DNA of 64,000 nucleotides from Sphingomonas sp. NFR04 (GCF_900114095.1 NZ_FORV01000007.1:186001-250000), one strand, 5' to 3'; shown: positions 44,109-53,792, counted from the first letter of the stretch. Translations and numbers: made by a program. The notes: generated from the letters alone by a model not told the origin.

Positions 44109-46889
44109 ATGAAGGTGAAGCCATTCTTGTGCGCGTCCGTTTCGGCCGTTGTCGGCCTGAGCCTGGCGCCCGCCGCAACTGCCCAGACCGCGCTGGAGTC
44201 GCCGAAGCCGCAGACGTCGAGCGCCGACAGCATCAACCCGGCATCGCCCGCCGCTGCCGTGCAGGAAACGGGTGCGAGCGCCGAGGACACGATCGTCGTC
44301 ACCGGCCTGCGCCGCAGCCTCCAGTCCGCTCAGTCGATCAAGCGCAATTCGGACGGCATCGTCGATGCGATCGTCGCCGAGGATATCGGCAAGCTGCCCG
44401 ATACCTTCGCCTCCTCGGCGCTGCAGCGCGTTGCCGGCGTCAACGTCACCCGCGGCGGCGGGGAATCGGCCGGCGTCACCGTGCGCGGCCTGCCCGACCT
44501 CACCACCACTTATAACGGCCGCCAGATCTTCACCGCCGAGGGGCGCTATGTGCAGATCCAGGACTTCCCCGCCGGCACCGTCGCCGCGCTGGAGGTGTTC
44601 AAGTCAGGGCTCGCCAACCAGATCGAAGGCGGCATCGCCGGCGAGATCAACGTCCGCGGCCGCCGCCCGTTCGACTTCAAGGGCTTCGAGCTGTCCGGCT
44701 CGGTCAACGGCGTGCTCTCGCAGCAGTCGAAGGGCACGACCTGGAACGGCAATCTGCTGGTCAGCGATCGCTGGAACACCGGCATCGGCGAGATGGGCCT
44801 GCTGGTCAACGCCTCCTATGTCGGGATCAACTTCCTCGATTCGACCCGCGAACAGTCGCTGGTGATCCAGACGACCAACGCCACCAACGCCCCTGCCGGC
44901 CAGGCAGGGCTGCGCTATCCCGACGCGCAGGGCCTGTTCCTCGGCTATGGCGATCGCTGGCGCCCCTCCGCCAACGCCGCCTTCCAGTGGAAGCCGACGC
45001 CGGAGCTGGAAATCTACGCCGACGGCCTGTTCCAGGGGTTCCGCTCGCGCGATTACAACCGCTACATGTTCATCCCGATCTTCGGGGACAATCTGCAGCT
45101 GTCGAACATCACGACGCAGGCGAACGGCAGGAACATCGCCAGCATGACGGTGAGCGGTGCGACCCGCCCCGACGGGTATAGCGGCTCGTTCAACGGCCAT
45201 ACCGACACCTATCAGGGCGGCGGCGGCGCGATCTGGACACGCGACCGGCTGCGCATCTCGGCCGACGTCGCCTATACCGACAGCACCTACACCGCGAACA
45301 ACGTCAATATCGACTATGCCGCTGCCAGTTCGCCGGTGCGCAACGTCCAGTTCGAAGCGCCGATCGACGGCGGCCCGAGCCAGCAGTTCGTCAATTTCGC
45401 CGTCACCGATCCGGCCAACTTCATCAGCCGCGGGCTGTGGCAGGAGCTGCTGGTGGTGAGCGGCACCGACTGGCAGGCGCGCACCGACCTTTCCTATGAT
45501 TTCGACGGCGGCTTCCTCAAGCGCATCGATGTCGGCCTGCGCTATGCCGACCGCAAGGCCGCGCGCGACCTCGGCAATCTGTACATCAACAACGAGCTTG
45601 CGGGCGTTCCGCTGGCCTCGCTGCCCGGTGCCGATGTGCGCCCGACACGGCCGGGCTTCGCGTACAACTTCGTCGAGCCCAACGTCTTCTACGCCGCGAG
45701 CACCCGCGACAGCATCCGCAACAACCTGCCGGCGCTGCGCAGCTTCTTCGGCGCCCCCGCCGGCATCCCGCCGTTCAACCCGGCAGAGACCTTCCGCGCC
45801 AACGAGAAATCCTACGCCGCTTATGCGCAGGTGAAATACGGCTTCGACCTGGGCGGCACCAACATCGATGGCGTGATCGGCCTGCGCGCGGTGAAGACCA
45901 AGACCAGCATCAACGGCTTTTCGCGCGTCGAGGATGTCGGCGGCGTCGTCACCAACCCGCCGGTCAGCGCCAAGAACGACTATACCGACTATCTGCCCAA
46001 TGCGAGCGCCCGCATCGGCTTCACCGACAAGCTGCAGCTGCGCCTGGCCTTCACCCAGACGCGCACCCGGCCGAATTTCTTCGACCTGCGGCCGAACACC
46101 TCGCTGAATCAGCCGGTGATCCTCGCGCCCGGCGATCCGTGCCTGACCAACGCGACTACGCCGGAATGCGTCGAGCGCCTGCGTCGCGGCGGATCGGCCG
46201 GCAATCCATACCTCAAGCCGCTGACCTCGGACAATTACGACGTCAGCCTGGAATGGTATTTCTCGCGGACGGGCTCCTTCACCGCCGCGCTGTTCCGGCA
46301 CGACGCGAACGGCTTCCTCGCCACCGTCGACGATCGCACCCAGCCGGGGCTGCGGCTCGCCTCGCCGGTCAACCTCGGGAAGACCAAGCTCCAGGGCGCG
46401 GAGGTGACCTTCACCAGCTTCCTCGACATCGATGGGCTGCCGGACTGGGCCAAGGGATTCGGCGTTCAGGCCAACGGCACCTATATCGACGCCAAGGGCG
46501 ACCTGATCCCCAATTTCGCCGCAACCTATGGCGAGCAGCAGCAGGCCTTCCCGGGCGTGTCGAAATGGTCGGGCAACCTCGTCGCGCTGTACGAGAAGCC
46601 GCAATTCTCGGCGCGCGTGGCGTATAACTACCGCTCGAAGTTCGTGTCCTTCTACAGCCTCGAGGCGCTCGACCCGATCGCCCACCCCGTAATCGAGAAG
46701 GGCCGCGGCCAGCTCGACATGTCGGCAACGGTGACCCCGGTCGAGAACATCACCATCGCCTTCGACGTGGTCAATGTGCTCGGCAACCCGCTGAAGCGCT
46801 ACCGCCAGTTCGACACCGGCGACAGCTATACCCGGCAGGTGCTGTACCTCGAGCGGGCCTATTCGCTGGGCGTCCGCTTCCGCTTCTGA
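44109..46889 (+). CDS. TonB-dependent outer-membrane receptor
   Basis: 926 residues. Signal peptide ends near APAATAQ. A TonB box-like EDTIVVTGLRRSL precedes the plug domain (DGIVDAIVAEDIGKLPDTFASSALQRVAGVNVTRG); the rest is a 22-strand barrel ending in aromatic GVRFRF. No N-terminal STN domain, so no direct anti-sigma signalling. GGGGAGGAATAGC precedes the ATG. With the flanking GH43 genes it should import arabino-oligosaccharides; a specific ligand cannot be read from sequence. Confidence 0.93.
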   Translation: MKVKPFLCASVSAVVGLSLAPAATAQTALESPKPQTSSADSINPASPAAAVQETGASAEDTIVVTGLRRSLQSAQSIKRNSDGIVDAIVAEDIGKLPDTFASSALQRVAGVNVTRGGGESAGVTVRGLPDLTTTYNGRQIFTAEGRYVQIQDFPAGTVAALEVFKSGLANQIEGGIAGEINVRGRRPFDFKGFELSGSVNGVLSQQSKGTTWNGNLLVSDRWNTGIGEMGLLVNASYVGINFLDSTREQSLVIQTTNATNAPAGQAGLRYPDAQGLFLGYGDRWRPSANAAFQWKPTPELEIYADGLFQGFRSRDYNRYMFIPIFGDNLQLSNITTQANGRNIASMTVSGATRPDGYSGSFNGHTDTYQGGGGAIWTRDRLRISADVAYTDSTYTANNVNIDYAAASSPVRNVQFEAPIDGGPSQQFVNFAVTDPANFISRGLWQELLVVSGTDWQARTDLSYDFDGGFLKRIDVGLRYADRKAARDLGNLYINNELAGVPLASLPGADVRPTRPGFAYNFVEPNVFYAASTRDSIRNNLPALRSFFGAPAGIPPFNPAETFRANEKSYAAYAQVKYGFDLGGTNIDGVIGLRAVKTKTSINGFSRVEDVGGVVTNPPVSAKNDYTDYLPNASARIGFTDKLQLRLAFTQTRTRPNFFDLRPNTSLNQPVILAPGDPCLTNATTPECVERLRRGGSAGNPYLKPLTSDNYDVSLEWYFSRTGSFTAALFRHDANGFLATVDDRTQPGLRLASPVNLGKTKLQGAEVTFTSFLDIDGLPDWAKGFGVQANGTYIDAKGDLIPNFAATYGEQQQAFPGVSKWSGNLVALYEKPQFSARVAYNYRSKFVSFYSLEALDPIAHPVIEKGRGQLDMSATVTPVENITIAFDVVNVLGNPLKRYRQFDTGDSYTRQVLYLERAYSLGVRFRF

Positions 46890-46910
46890 CCGGAAGCACG
46901 AAAGTGCGCG

Positions 46911-46934
46911 GGGCGCGGCCAGGATGCCGCGCCC
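46911..46934 (+). terminator. Intercistronic hairpin after the TonB receptor
   Basis: GGGCGCGGC at 46911-46919 pairs perfectly with GCCGCGCCC at 46926-46934 around a six-base loop, 22 bases after the receptor stop. The T-tail is short (TGCTTTG), so it may be a weak terminator or a 3'-end stabiliser that lowers expression of the GH43 gene behind it. Confidence 0.5.
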
Positions 46935-46960
46935 TGCTTTGACACATGCAAGGAGCTGGC

Positions 46961-47926
46961 ATGCGACGCTTCATCTGGGGATGCGGGCTGGCCGCCCTCC
47001 TTGCGGGCACCGCGCTCGCCGACAATCCGCAGTTCACCGGCGCGGACCCGCACGCGGTGTTCATCGGCAAGGAGCTGTGGGTGTTCCCCACCGGCGGCCC
47101 GGGCGGCAGCTGGGCGGCGGACCGTTTCGGCGCCTTCTCGTCGCGCGACCTGCGGCATTGGCGGACGCGCGGCGAACTGATCCGTCGCGACCAGATTCCC
47201 TGGATCCAAGACGACGAGGCGCCTGCCCACTTCCTCTGGGCGCCCGCGATCGCGCAGCGGCACGGCCGCCATTATCTCTACTTCTCGGTGGGGCCCCAGA
47301 ACCCTACGCCCAGCCGCATCGGGGTCGCCGTCGCTGACCGGCCGGAGGGTCCCTATCGCGACATCGGCCATCCGCTGATCGCCGATGGCGGCCACGGCTT
47401 CGAAGCGATCGATCCGATGGTGTTCGTCGATCCCCGGTCGGGCAAGGCCTACCTCTACGCGGGCGGCAGCGCCGGTGCCAGGCTGCGGGTGTGGGAACTC
47501 CGCGCGGACATGACCAGCATCGCGCGCGAGATCCCCGTCGCTACCCCGCGCAACTTCACCGAGGGCGCCTTCCTGCACCTGCGCGGCGGCACCTATTATC
47601 TGTCGTACAGCCACGGCCGCTGGAACGGCCCCGACTATTCGGTCCACTATGCGACCGCCACATCGCCGACGGGACCCTGGACCTATCGCGGCGCGATCCT
47701 GACCGGCGATGCCCGCCACCAGGGCCCCGGCCACCACAGCGTCGTACGCACCCCCGCGGGCAACTGGCTGATCGTCTACCACCGCTGGGAAGGCGCGCGC
47801 GGCCCGGGCCCCTATCGCGGCGAGCGCGAGGTCGCGATCGACCGGCTGCGCTATGCGAGGGACGGCCGCATCCTGCCGGTGACGATGACCGACGGCGCCG
47901 CGGCACCGACGCTGACGGGGAAGTAA
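46961..47926 (+). CDS. GH43 family glycosidase
   Basis: 321 residues, signal peptide CGLAALLAGTALA. Propeller motifs GADPHAVFIGKELWVFPTG (general base Asp), FLWAPAIAQRHGRHYLYFS, EAIDPMVFVD (second Asp), FTEGAFLHLRGGTYYLSYSHG (acid Glu) and QGPGHHSVVRTP. ATG 46961 has AAGGAG in front. Most likely an alpha-L-arabinofuranosidase or beta-xylosidase type, co-transcribed with the receptor. Confidence 0.87.
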   Translation: MRRFIWGCGLAALLAGTALADNPQFTGADPHAVFIGKELWVFPTGGPGGSWAADRFGAFSSRDLRHWRTRGELIRRDQIPWIQDDEAPAHFLWAPAIAQRHGRHYLYFSVGPQNPTPSRIGVAVADRPEGPYRDIGHPLIADGGHGFEAIDPMVFVDPRSGKAYLYAGGSAGARLRVWELRADMTSIAREIPVATPRNFTEGAFLHLRGGTYYLSYSHGRWNGPDYSVHYATATSPTGPWTYRGAILTGDARHQGPGHHSVVRTPAGNWLIVYHRWEGARGPGPYRGEREVAIDRLRYARDGRILPVTMTDGAAAPTLTGK

Positions 47927-48204
47927 CTATGGCGGAAGGGTAGCTAGCGGAGCCGCAGCAAAATTGAGGTCAACCTCGAAGCATTCCTTCCACAGGCAAA
48001 GGCGCCAGGGCCGGCAAGTCGCTGCACGCTATCAAGATATCGAACGCCTCGATCGACCGCTCGGTATGACCCTCGCAATCTCGACGGCCACGACTTCTGC
48101 CGCTCGCCAGGCTCGGGCGGCCGACTATCGAGCGAAAAGCGGGCGAAGATCGCAAGGGTCTCGCTCGCCGACCTCAAGGGAAAGCGGGCGCGTTCGCCCA
48201 CGCG

Positions 48205-49683
48205 TCAATTCGGTTGAAGATGGAAACTGCGATCAGCCAGTCTTCTGGCTGCGAAGAAGATGGCTCCCGCAACAACCGTGGCGGCGACAGCAGGCACCAT
48301 TGAGGTCAGATCGAGGTTGCCAACCGCCGCCAGGATCACGCCGCCGCCAGCAGCGAAGGCGATGGCTGTCGGGATCAGCGGTCGCAGGGGAGTGGAGACG
48401 GCGAATTGTGCATGGATCATCCTCCGCCGGATCAAGGCCCTGGCGAGATACCCCAACAACAGTCCCGAGGCGATGCCGACCATGCCGAAACGTGCGAGGA
48501 GGAAGGACGCCACCACGCCGATTGCCGTGCCCGCTACCGTGATGACAAGCCCGTATCCCGGCGCACGATACGCGAAGAGCAGATCGGCGATGCCGAAGCT
48601 GGCCTGCAGGATCTCGGCAAGGCACAGGATCAGCATCGGCGCATAAGCGGCGGGATAATGGCCGCCCAGCAGGTGCAGGATCGCCGCTCCCATGCCGGCG
48701 ATGAGCAGGAAGGTCGGCAACTGCAGATCCAATATCTTCCTGCTCACGCCGGCGATGGTACGCCGCGCCGCATCGACACCGGAAAGCCTCAGTTCCCGCG
48801 CGACGATGGGCGTCAACAGGGCGTCGAAGGACTGGCGCACCTGCCGGAGCGGCGTGCAAACCTGCCGGGCCACACCATAAATGCCTGCCGGAGCATCGCC
48901 CAACATCAGACCAACGATGTAAAGATCCACCCGCTCCGCAAGCGCGGTGACGCAGTCCGTCCCCGTCACCCAGCTGTTGTGGCGCATCGTGCTGAACAGC
49001 TGCCGAAAACCGGAGGACCTCATGGTCACGCCGCGCATGTCAAAGCTCCGCAGCACTGCCGACAGGGCAAAGACAATTGCCGCAAGCGTGCCGGCGGCAT
49101 AGCCTATCACGAGGCCGAATTGCGGGGCGCCGAACAAGAAGGCTGCGACAGATACGAGGACAGCCACATAGGGTTCGATGATGCTTCTGCAGAGCACCTC
49201 GTAGCGAACAAGTCCCTGCCAGCGTGTGGCCGCGAGCAGGAGATCCAGCAACGCCTGCCCGGTGATGAGCGGCGCCATCCACAGCAGCGTCCAGCCGACC
49301 AGTCCGAGCCCTGGCAAGAGCAAGATGCAGGAAACAATCAGCACCGTGACCAGCGCACTGGCACCGACGACGATCAGACCCATTTCGAGCAGACGCTCAC
49401 CCGGCGACGTCGAACGCTCCGCATTTTCCAGGATCTGGAAAAGCATGGTCTTCATACCCGCACCGCCGATGGTGACGGAAACCTCGACCACGGCGAGCGC
49501 GACGCTGTAGGCGCCATAGAGCGTCGGGCCATACAAGATGGCGGCCACCAGCAAGAACGAAATGCGCGCCCCGAACTTGATCGCGAATCCGCCGCCTACA
49601 GCCAGCGCTCCGCGCTGGAGGCGTTCATTTCCGTCGGAACTCTGTGCGTCGGGTGTCGAAGGCAACGACCCGCCAACGGTCAT
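48205..49683 (-). CDS. Polysaccharide/lipid flippase of the MATE/PST superfamily
   Basis: 492 residues with about 12-14 membrane helices. The N-terminus GALAVGGGFAIKFGARISFLLVAAILYGPTLYGAYSVALAVVEV is the usual Wzx/MurJ-type opening, and the charged loop RVDLYIVGLMLGDAPAGIYGVARQV matches transporters of lipid-linked substrates. It begins within the stop of the MlaA-like gene (ATGA), an uncommon pairing. Because an inositol-lipid synthesis operon lies divergently upstream, transport of a lipid across the inner membrane is a reasonable guess. Confidence 0.82.
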   Translation of the reverse strand: MTVGGSLPSTPDAQSSDGNERLQRGALAVGGGFAIKFGARISFLLVAAILYGPTLYGAYSVALAVVEVSVTIGGAGMKTMLFQILENAERSTSPGERLLEMGLIVVGASALVTVLIVSCILLLPGLGLVGWTLLWMAPLITGQALLDLLLAATRWQGLVRYEVLCRSIIEPYVAVLVSVAAFLFGAPQFGLVIGYAAGTLAAIVFALSAVLRSFDMRGVTMRSSGFRQLFSTMRHNSWVTGTDCVTALAERVDLYIVGLMLGDAPAGIYGVARQVCTPLRQVRQSFDALLTPIVARELRLSGVDAARRTIAGVSRKILDLQLPTFLLIAGMGAAILHLLGGHYPAAYAPMLILCLAEILQASFGIADLLFAYRAPGYGLVITVAGTAIGVVASFLLARFGMVGIASGLLLGYLARALIRRRMIHAQFAVSTPLRPLIPTAIAFAAGGGVILAAVGNLDLTSMVPAVAATVVAGAIFFAARRLADRSFHLQPN

Positions 49684-50705
49684 TTGGCGCCTTCCGGGGG
49701 AGGGGGCGGTGCAGGCGTGTCCGGCTGCACCTCGGGCTTGCGCCGGCGATGGCCATGCACATGCAAGGCGTCAATTTCCGCCTGCCTGGACCGGAGGTAG
49801 GATGCGCGCGAGGCCGCATAAGGATCCGGCGAATCGCGGAACGACTGCAGCTTGTCGGCGAATTCAACCCGGTCGTCCAACGTGCCGATGATGGTCGCAG
49901 GCAATGTATACCAGACGCGGTTGAACGGCTTTCCGACGGTCGAGGGTAGCAAGAGCTTGTCCACGGAAAGGCCGACAAGGTCACGCACCGTCGTCGGACC
50001 GACGAGCGGAAGGAAAAGAAAGGGTCCCGACTTTACGCCATAGAAGCCCAGCGTGTTGGCGAAACTGTTGCGCCTTTTAGGAAGCTTGAAGGGCGCCTTC
50101 TTCGCCACGTCAACCACGCCCGCAACGCCAAGTGTAGAGTTGACTCCAAAGCGCCCGACCGTCTCGAACGCTTTCCCGATCTTGTGCTGCAAAAGATAGT
50201 TTACGAAGACGATCGGCTCGTTCAGATTGTTGAAGAAATGACGCAAGCCTGCGCGGAAAAACGATGGGAGTATCTTGGAATAAGCCTTGGCTGCGGGTGC
50301 GACGATCACCTTGTCGGCCGTCTGCACGACGGCATATGTCTTCAGGTTTATTTCCTGAAGAGGATCCTCGCGGGGCGGACGTGGCCTGGCGCTAACGACG
50401 ATCTCATCATCTTGCGCAGTTTCCGGTTGGGCTTGCTCGGTCGGGCCGCTGGCAGCCTGAGGAACGGGCGGGGTAGCCTCGGGTGCAGGCGCAGTAGCCT
50501 GGACAGCCGGCGGTGTAGCCTGCGCAGCAGGCGGAGTCGGCGCAACCGTGTCCTGCCCCGGCGGGAATGTGGACTCGGCATCTGGCGCGGGCACTACAAC
50601 GCTAACGATCGGCACCGCGATCAGCTCGTCAGGCGTGCCTGCCGCGTCCGCCGCCGCAGGGCCGCTCATCAGGAGCATCGCCGCCATCAAGGTAGAACCA
50701 CCCAT
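49680..50705 (-). CDS. MlaA (VacJ)-family outer-membrane lipid protein
   Basis: 341 residues. After a signal peptide (LMAAMLLMSGPAAADA) comes a Pro/Ala/Gln-rich segment (about 40-110) and then the MlaA domain: DPLQEINLKTYAVV, LRHFFNNLNEPIVFVNYLLQ, GRFGVNSTLGVAGVVDVA, FANTLGFYGVKSGPFLFLPLVGPTTVRDL. MlaA removes phospholipids from the outer leaflet of the outer membrane. Unlike typical MlaA, no lipobox cysteine is visible, and the proline-rich insert is unusual. Coupled to the flippase by a 4-base overlap. Confidence 0.87.
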   Translation of the reverse strand: MGGSTLMAAMLLMSGPAAADAAGTPDELIAVPIVSVVVPAPDAESTFPPGQDTVAPTPPAAQATPPAVQATAPAPEATPPVPQAASGPTEQAQPETAQDDEIVVSARPRPPREDPLQEINLKTYAVVQTADKVIVAPAAKAYSKILPSFFRAGLRHFFNNLNEPIVFVNYLLQHKIGKAFETVGRFGVNSTLGVAGVVDVAKKAPFKLPKRRNSFANTLGFYGVKSGPFLFLPLVGPTTVRDLVGLSVDKLLLPSTVGKPFNRVWYTLPATIIGTLDDRVEFADKLQSFRDSPDPYAASRASYLRSRQAEIDALHVHGHRRRKPEVQPDTPAPPPPPEGAK

Positions 50706-50991
50706 TATTTGGCATTCATGGCAGTGTGTCTCGCTGCGTTGGGCACGGATATGGGTACATCAGGACCGACATTCCGATCGTCCGGAGAGGTCAGAAGGAC
50801 GGGTGTATGGCGGGCGCAAATCGTCCCTTATCAGCAAAGTTCGACGAGTGTCACCGCCAATTCATTTGCCTGAGGGCGCCGGGTGCGGGCCATCGCCGCG
50901 ATCGCCCTGCGCACCCCCCCTGCACCGGCGAGCGAAACGCTGCTGCAAATCGCTTGCTGAACGGGCACCTGAACCCGTAGATTACGGATCA

Positions 50992-51840
50992 ATGACGCTT
51001 GCCATCATCGACCTGTCACGAGACCGCCGGATAGAAGATCCGACAAACCTGTGGATCATACATCCGGCAGCGCGCCGCCTGCTGCCCTGGTTCCTCGATC
51101 GCGGGATCTCCGCCAATGCCGTTTCCCTGGCCGGCCTGGCCCTGGGAACGGCAGCGGCGCTCGCCTACGCCCAGTGGAAGATCTGGCCTTTTGCCCTTGC
51201 CGGTTTGCTGCTGTCCGTCGGCTGGCTGGTTGCCGATGGCTTGGACGGGATGATCGCGCGCGCCACGGGCACCGCCAGTCCGCTGGGGCGGGTACTGGAC
51301 GGGCTGTGTGACCATGGCGTTTTCACCCTGATCTATGTTTCGCTGGCCTTGTCGATCGGCACATTGGAAGGCTGGGCATGGGCGGTTGCCGCTGGCGTTG
51401 CCCATATGGTCCAATCCAACCTGTACGAGAGCGAACGGGCCCGCTTCCACCGTCGTTGCAAGGCGATGGCGCTGATTGCCCTTCCAGCGCCCAGCCGCAA
51501 TCCGCTCGTTCGCCTGTACGATTATGGCTGGGGAATGTTGGACCGCGTCGCCGCGCGGTTCGACGACGTGCTGCAGCATCACCCTGCTCCCACCGATCTT
51601 GCGGCGCGATATGGAGCCCTGGCCGCCAGGCCCATGCGGCTGATGAGCCTGTTGTCCGCCAATGTTCGGGTCTATGCGATTTTCTTTGCTTGCCTTTTCG
51701 GCAATCCACGCCTGTTCTGGTGGTTTGAGCTTGTCCCGCTGAACATCATCCTCATCTTCGGACTATTCCAGCATCGCATGGTCGAAAACAACCTCGGAAC
51801 CGTGTCGATGAATCATTCTCTGACAAATCAAAGGAAGTAA
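50992..51840 (+). CDS. CDP-alcohol phosphatidyltransferase family protein
   Basis: 282 residues, about six to eight membrane helices. The full CDP-alcohol signature D-x2-D-G-x2-A-R-x8-G-x3-D-x3-D is met by D82, D85, G86, A89, R90, G99, D103 and D107. These enzymes join a CDP-activated alcohol to a second alcohol or phosphate. With inositol-phosphate synthase next and a nucleotidyltransferase after it, the likely product is an inositol phosphate lipid or an inositol phosphodiester. ATG 50992 lacks a strong ribosome site. Confidence 0.88.
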   Translation: MTLAIIDLSRDRRIEDPTNLWIIHPAARRLLPWFLDRGISANAVSLAGLALGTAAALAYAQWKIWPFALAGLLLSVGWLVADGLDGMIARATGTASPLGRVLDGLCDHGVFTLIYVSLALSIGTLEGWAWAVAAGVAHMVQSNLYESERARFHRRCKAMALIALPAPSRNPLVRLYDYGWGMLDRVAARFDDVLQHHPAPTDLAARYGALAARPMRLMSLLSANVRVYAIFFACLFGNPRLFWWFELVPLNIILIFGLFQHRMVENNLGTVSMNHSLTNQRK

Positions 51841-51846
51841 AAACTA

Positions 51847-52944
51847 ATGCCCGCCATTAACATCGCCATCGTAGGGGTGGGGAACTGTGCCAGCTCTCTC
51901 GTGCAGGGGCTTTCCTATTACCGCGAAGGTGCGAATGAGACCGTCGGTCTCATGCATTGGGACCTGGGCGGTTACAGGCCGAACGACATCAGCGTCGTCG
52001 CGGCGTGGGACATCGATCGACGCAAGGTCGGCAAGGATGTGTCAGAGGCCATTTTTGCGAAGCCCAATTGCACCGCCATCTTTTGCGAGACCGTGCCTCC
52101 CACGGGCACGAAGGTGCAGATGGGGCATATCCTCGACGGCGTAGCCGAACATATGGCGGACTATGGCGACGATCGGACCTTCCTGCTCTCGAGCGAGCGC
52201 GAAGCGTCCAAGGCGGAAGTGGTCGCCGCCCTGCGCGAGACCAAGACCGACGTGCTGATGAACTATCTGCCGGTAGGCTCGCAGGCCGCCAGCGAGTTCT
52301 ACGCCGAATGCGCGCTCGAGGCGGGCGTTGCGTTCGTCAACAACATCCCCGTGTTCATCGCCAGTGACCCGGTGTGGGCGGAGCGTTTCACCAAGGCTGG
52401 CGTGCCGATTATCGGCGACGACATCAAGGCGCAGCTCGGTGCCACCATCGTTCATCGCGTGCTGACCGATCTGTTCGCCAAGCGGGGCGTCAAGCTGGAG
52501 CGGACCTATCAGCTCAACACCGGCGGCAACACCGACTTCCTGAACATGTCCAATCATCGCCGTCTCGCCTCCAAGAAGATCTCGAAGACCGAGGCGGTGC
52601 AGTCGGTCGCGGCCGAGCGTCTGGAAGACGAAAATGTGCATATCGGCCCGTCCGACTATGTGCCGTGGCAGAACGACAACAAGGTGTGCTTCCTGCGGAT
52701 GGAAGGGACGATGTTCGGCGGCGTGCCGATGAACCTCGAGCTGCGCCTTTCCGTCGAGGACAGCCCCAACAGCGCCGGCGTCGCCATCGATATGATCCGC
52801 TGCGCCAAGCTGGCAAAGGATCGCGGTCTGGCGGGGCCGATCGATGCGGCATCGGCCTATTTCTGCAAGCACCCGCGGTTTCAGATGACCGATGATCTCG
52901 CGGCGCGCGCGGTCGACGAGTTCATTGCCGTTGCGGCGGAATGA
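51847..52944 (+). CDS. ino1: Inositol-3-phosphate synthase
   Basis: 365 residues, the bacterial/mycobacterial-length form. It converts glucose-6-phosphate to myo-inositol-3-phosphate with bound NAD. The N-terminus INIAIVGVGNCASSLVQGLSYY is the Ino1 nucleotide loop; IGDDIKAQLGATIVHRVL, YQLNTGGNTDFLNM and KISKTEAVQS are conserved active-site blocks. GGAAG precedes the ATG. Its last four bases overlap the next gene. Confidence 0.94.
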   Translation: MPAINIAIVGVGNCASSLVQGLSYYREGANETVGLMHWDLGGYRPNDISVVAAWDIDRRKVGKDVSEAIFAKPNCTAIFCETVPPTGTKVQMGHILDGVAEHMADYGDDRTFLLSSEREASKAEVVAALRETKTDVLMNYLPVGSQAASEFYAECALEAGVAFVNNIPVFIASDPVWAERFTKAGVPIIGDDIKAQLGATIVHRVLTDLFAKRGVKLERTYQLNTGGNTDFLNMSNHRRLASKKISKTEAVQSVAAERLEDENVHIGPSDYVPWQNDNKVCFLRMEGTMFGGVPMNLELRLSVEDSPNSAGVAIDMIRCAKLAKDRGLAGPIDAASAYFCKHPRFQMTDDLAARAVDEFIAVAAE

Positions 52945-53663
52945 TCGACACCGGCATTGTTCTCGCGGCAGGCGAAGGCTCGCGCCTTCGCGACGTCGCC
53001 CCGCTCAAGCCGCTTTGCCTCGTTGACGGGCGGACCCTGCTTGCGCATGCCGTGTTCGGCATGGCGCAGGCGGGGCTCGCGCGAACGATCGTGGTCGTCG
53101 GCTATGAAGCGGAGACGCTCGAATCCTATGTTGCGGCGAACGACTGGCCGATCCCTGTCGAGACCGTGCGGGTAGAGGATCACCGGCATCCCAACGGCTC
53201 GTCGCTGCTCGCAGCAGAGCCGCTGCTGGGCGACGAGGAGGCGATCCTTGCGATGTGCGACCATCTGGTCGAACCGCAATTCTACCGGCGAATGGCCGGC
53301 ACCACGACGGGCGGCGGTGCATCGCTCGGGATCGACCGGCGGATCGACAGCGACTGGATCGATCGTGACGACGTGACGTGCGTGCAGACCGAGGGCGACC
53401 GCCTGGTCGGCATCGGCAAGGGCCTCGCGTCCTATGACTGCTTCGATACGGGCGTCTTCACCGTCGGCAGGGGCCTCTTCGATGCACTCCGCGGGTTGGA
53501 AACGCCATCCCTCACCGAAGGGATGCGGCGCCTGGCTTCCGACCGGGCCGCGGTCGTCAAAGATTGCAGCGATCTTCAATGGATCGATGTGGACGATGAA
53601 CGGGCGTGGCGCATTGCAGAAACCTGGCTGGCATCTCGTCGCCAAAGCGCCGTTCCACGCTAG
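52941..53663 (+). CDS. Sugar/inositol-phosphate nucleotidyltransferase (IPCT-like)
   Basis: 240 residues with the nucleotidyltransferase fold: GIVLAAGEGSRLRD followed by LKPLCLVDGRTLL, HPNGSSLLAAEPLL, and the metal-site AMCDHLVEPQF. The GEGSRL plus PLKPL variant and the HPNG block resemble inositol-1-phosphate cytidylyltransferases, which make CDP-inositol for di-inositol-phosphate or inositol-phospholipid synthesis. ATGA overlap with ino1 supports that substrate. Confidence 0.8.
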   Translation: MIDTGIVLAAGEGSRLRDVAPLKPLCLVDGRTLLAHAVFGMAQAGLARTIVVVGYEAETLESYVAANDWPIPVETVRVEDHRHPNGSSLLAAEPLLGDEEAILAMCDHLVEPQFYRRMAGTTTGGGASLGIDRRIDSDWIDRDDVTCVQTEGDRLVGIGKGLASYDCFDTGVFTVGRGLFDALRGLETPSLTEGMRRLASDRAAVVKDCSDLQWIDVDDERAWRIAETWLASRRQSAVPR

Positions 53664-53792
53664 GCGGACGGGCGAGCGGATGCGGTGGCGGTTCTGGGCG
53701 CGAAATGGCAGATCGTCGCACATGCCTGACGGGACGAGGGCTACGGCGCTAGCCAGTTCGGCCCCCGGTTTCAGCCTTTCCGCAGCTATCCC

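Noticed and set aside
43952-44302. Extended start of the mutarotase at 44302
   Set aside because: It would run across the divergent promoter and into the TonB receptor gene; ATG 43951 has a strong ribosome site and a signal peptide.
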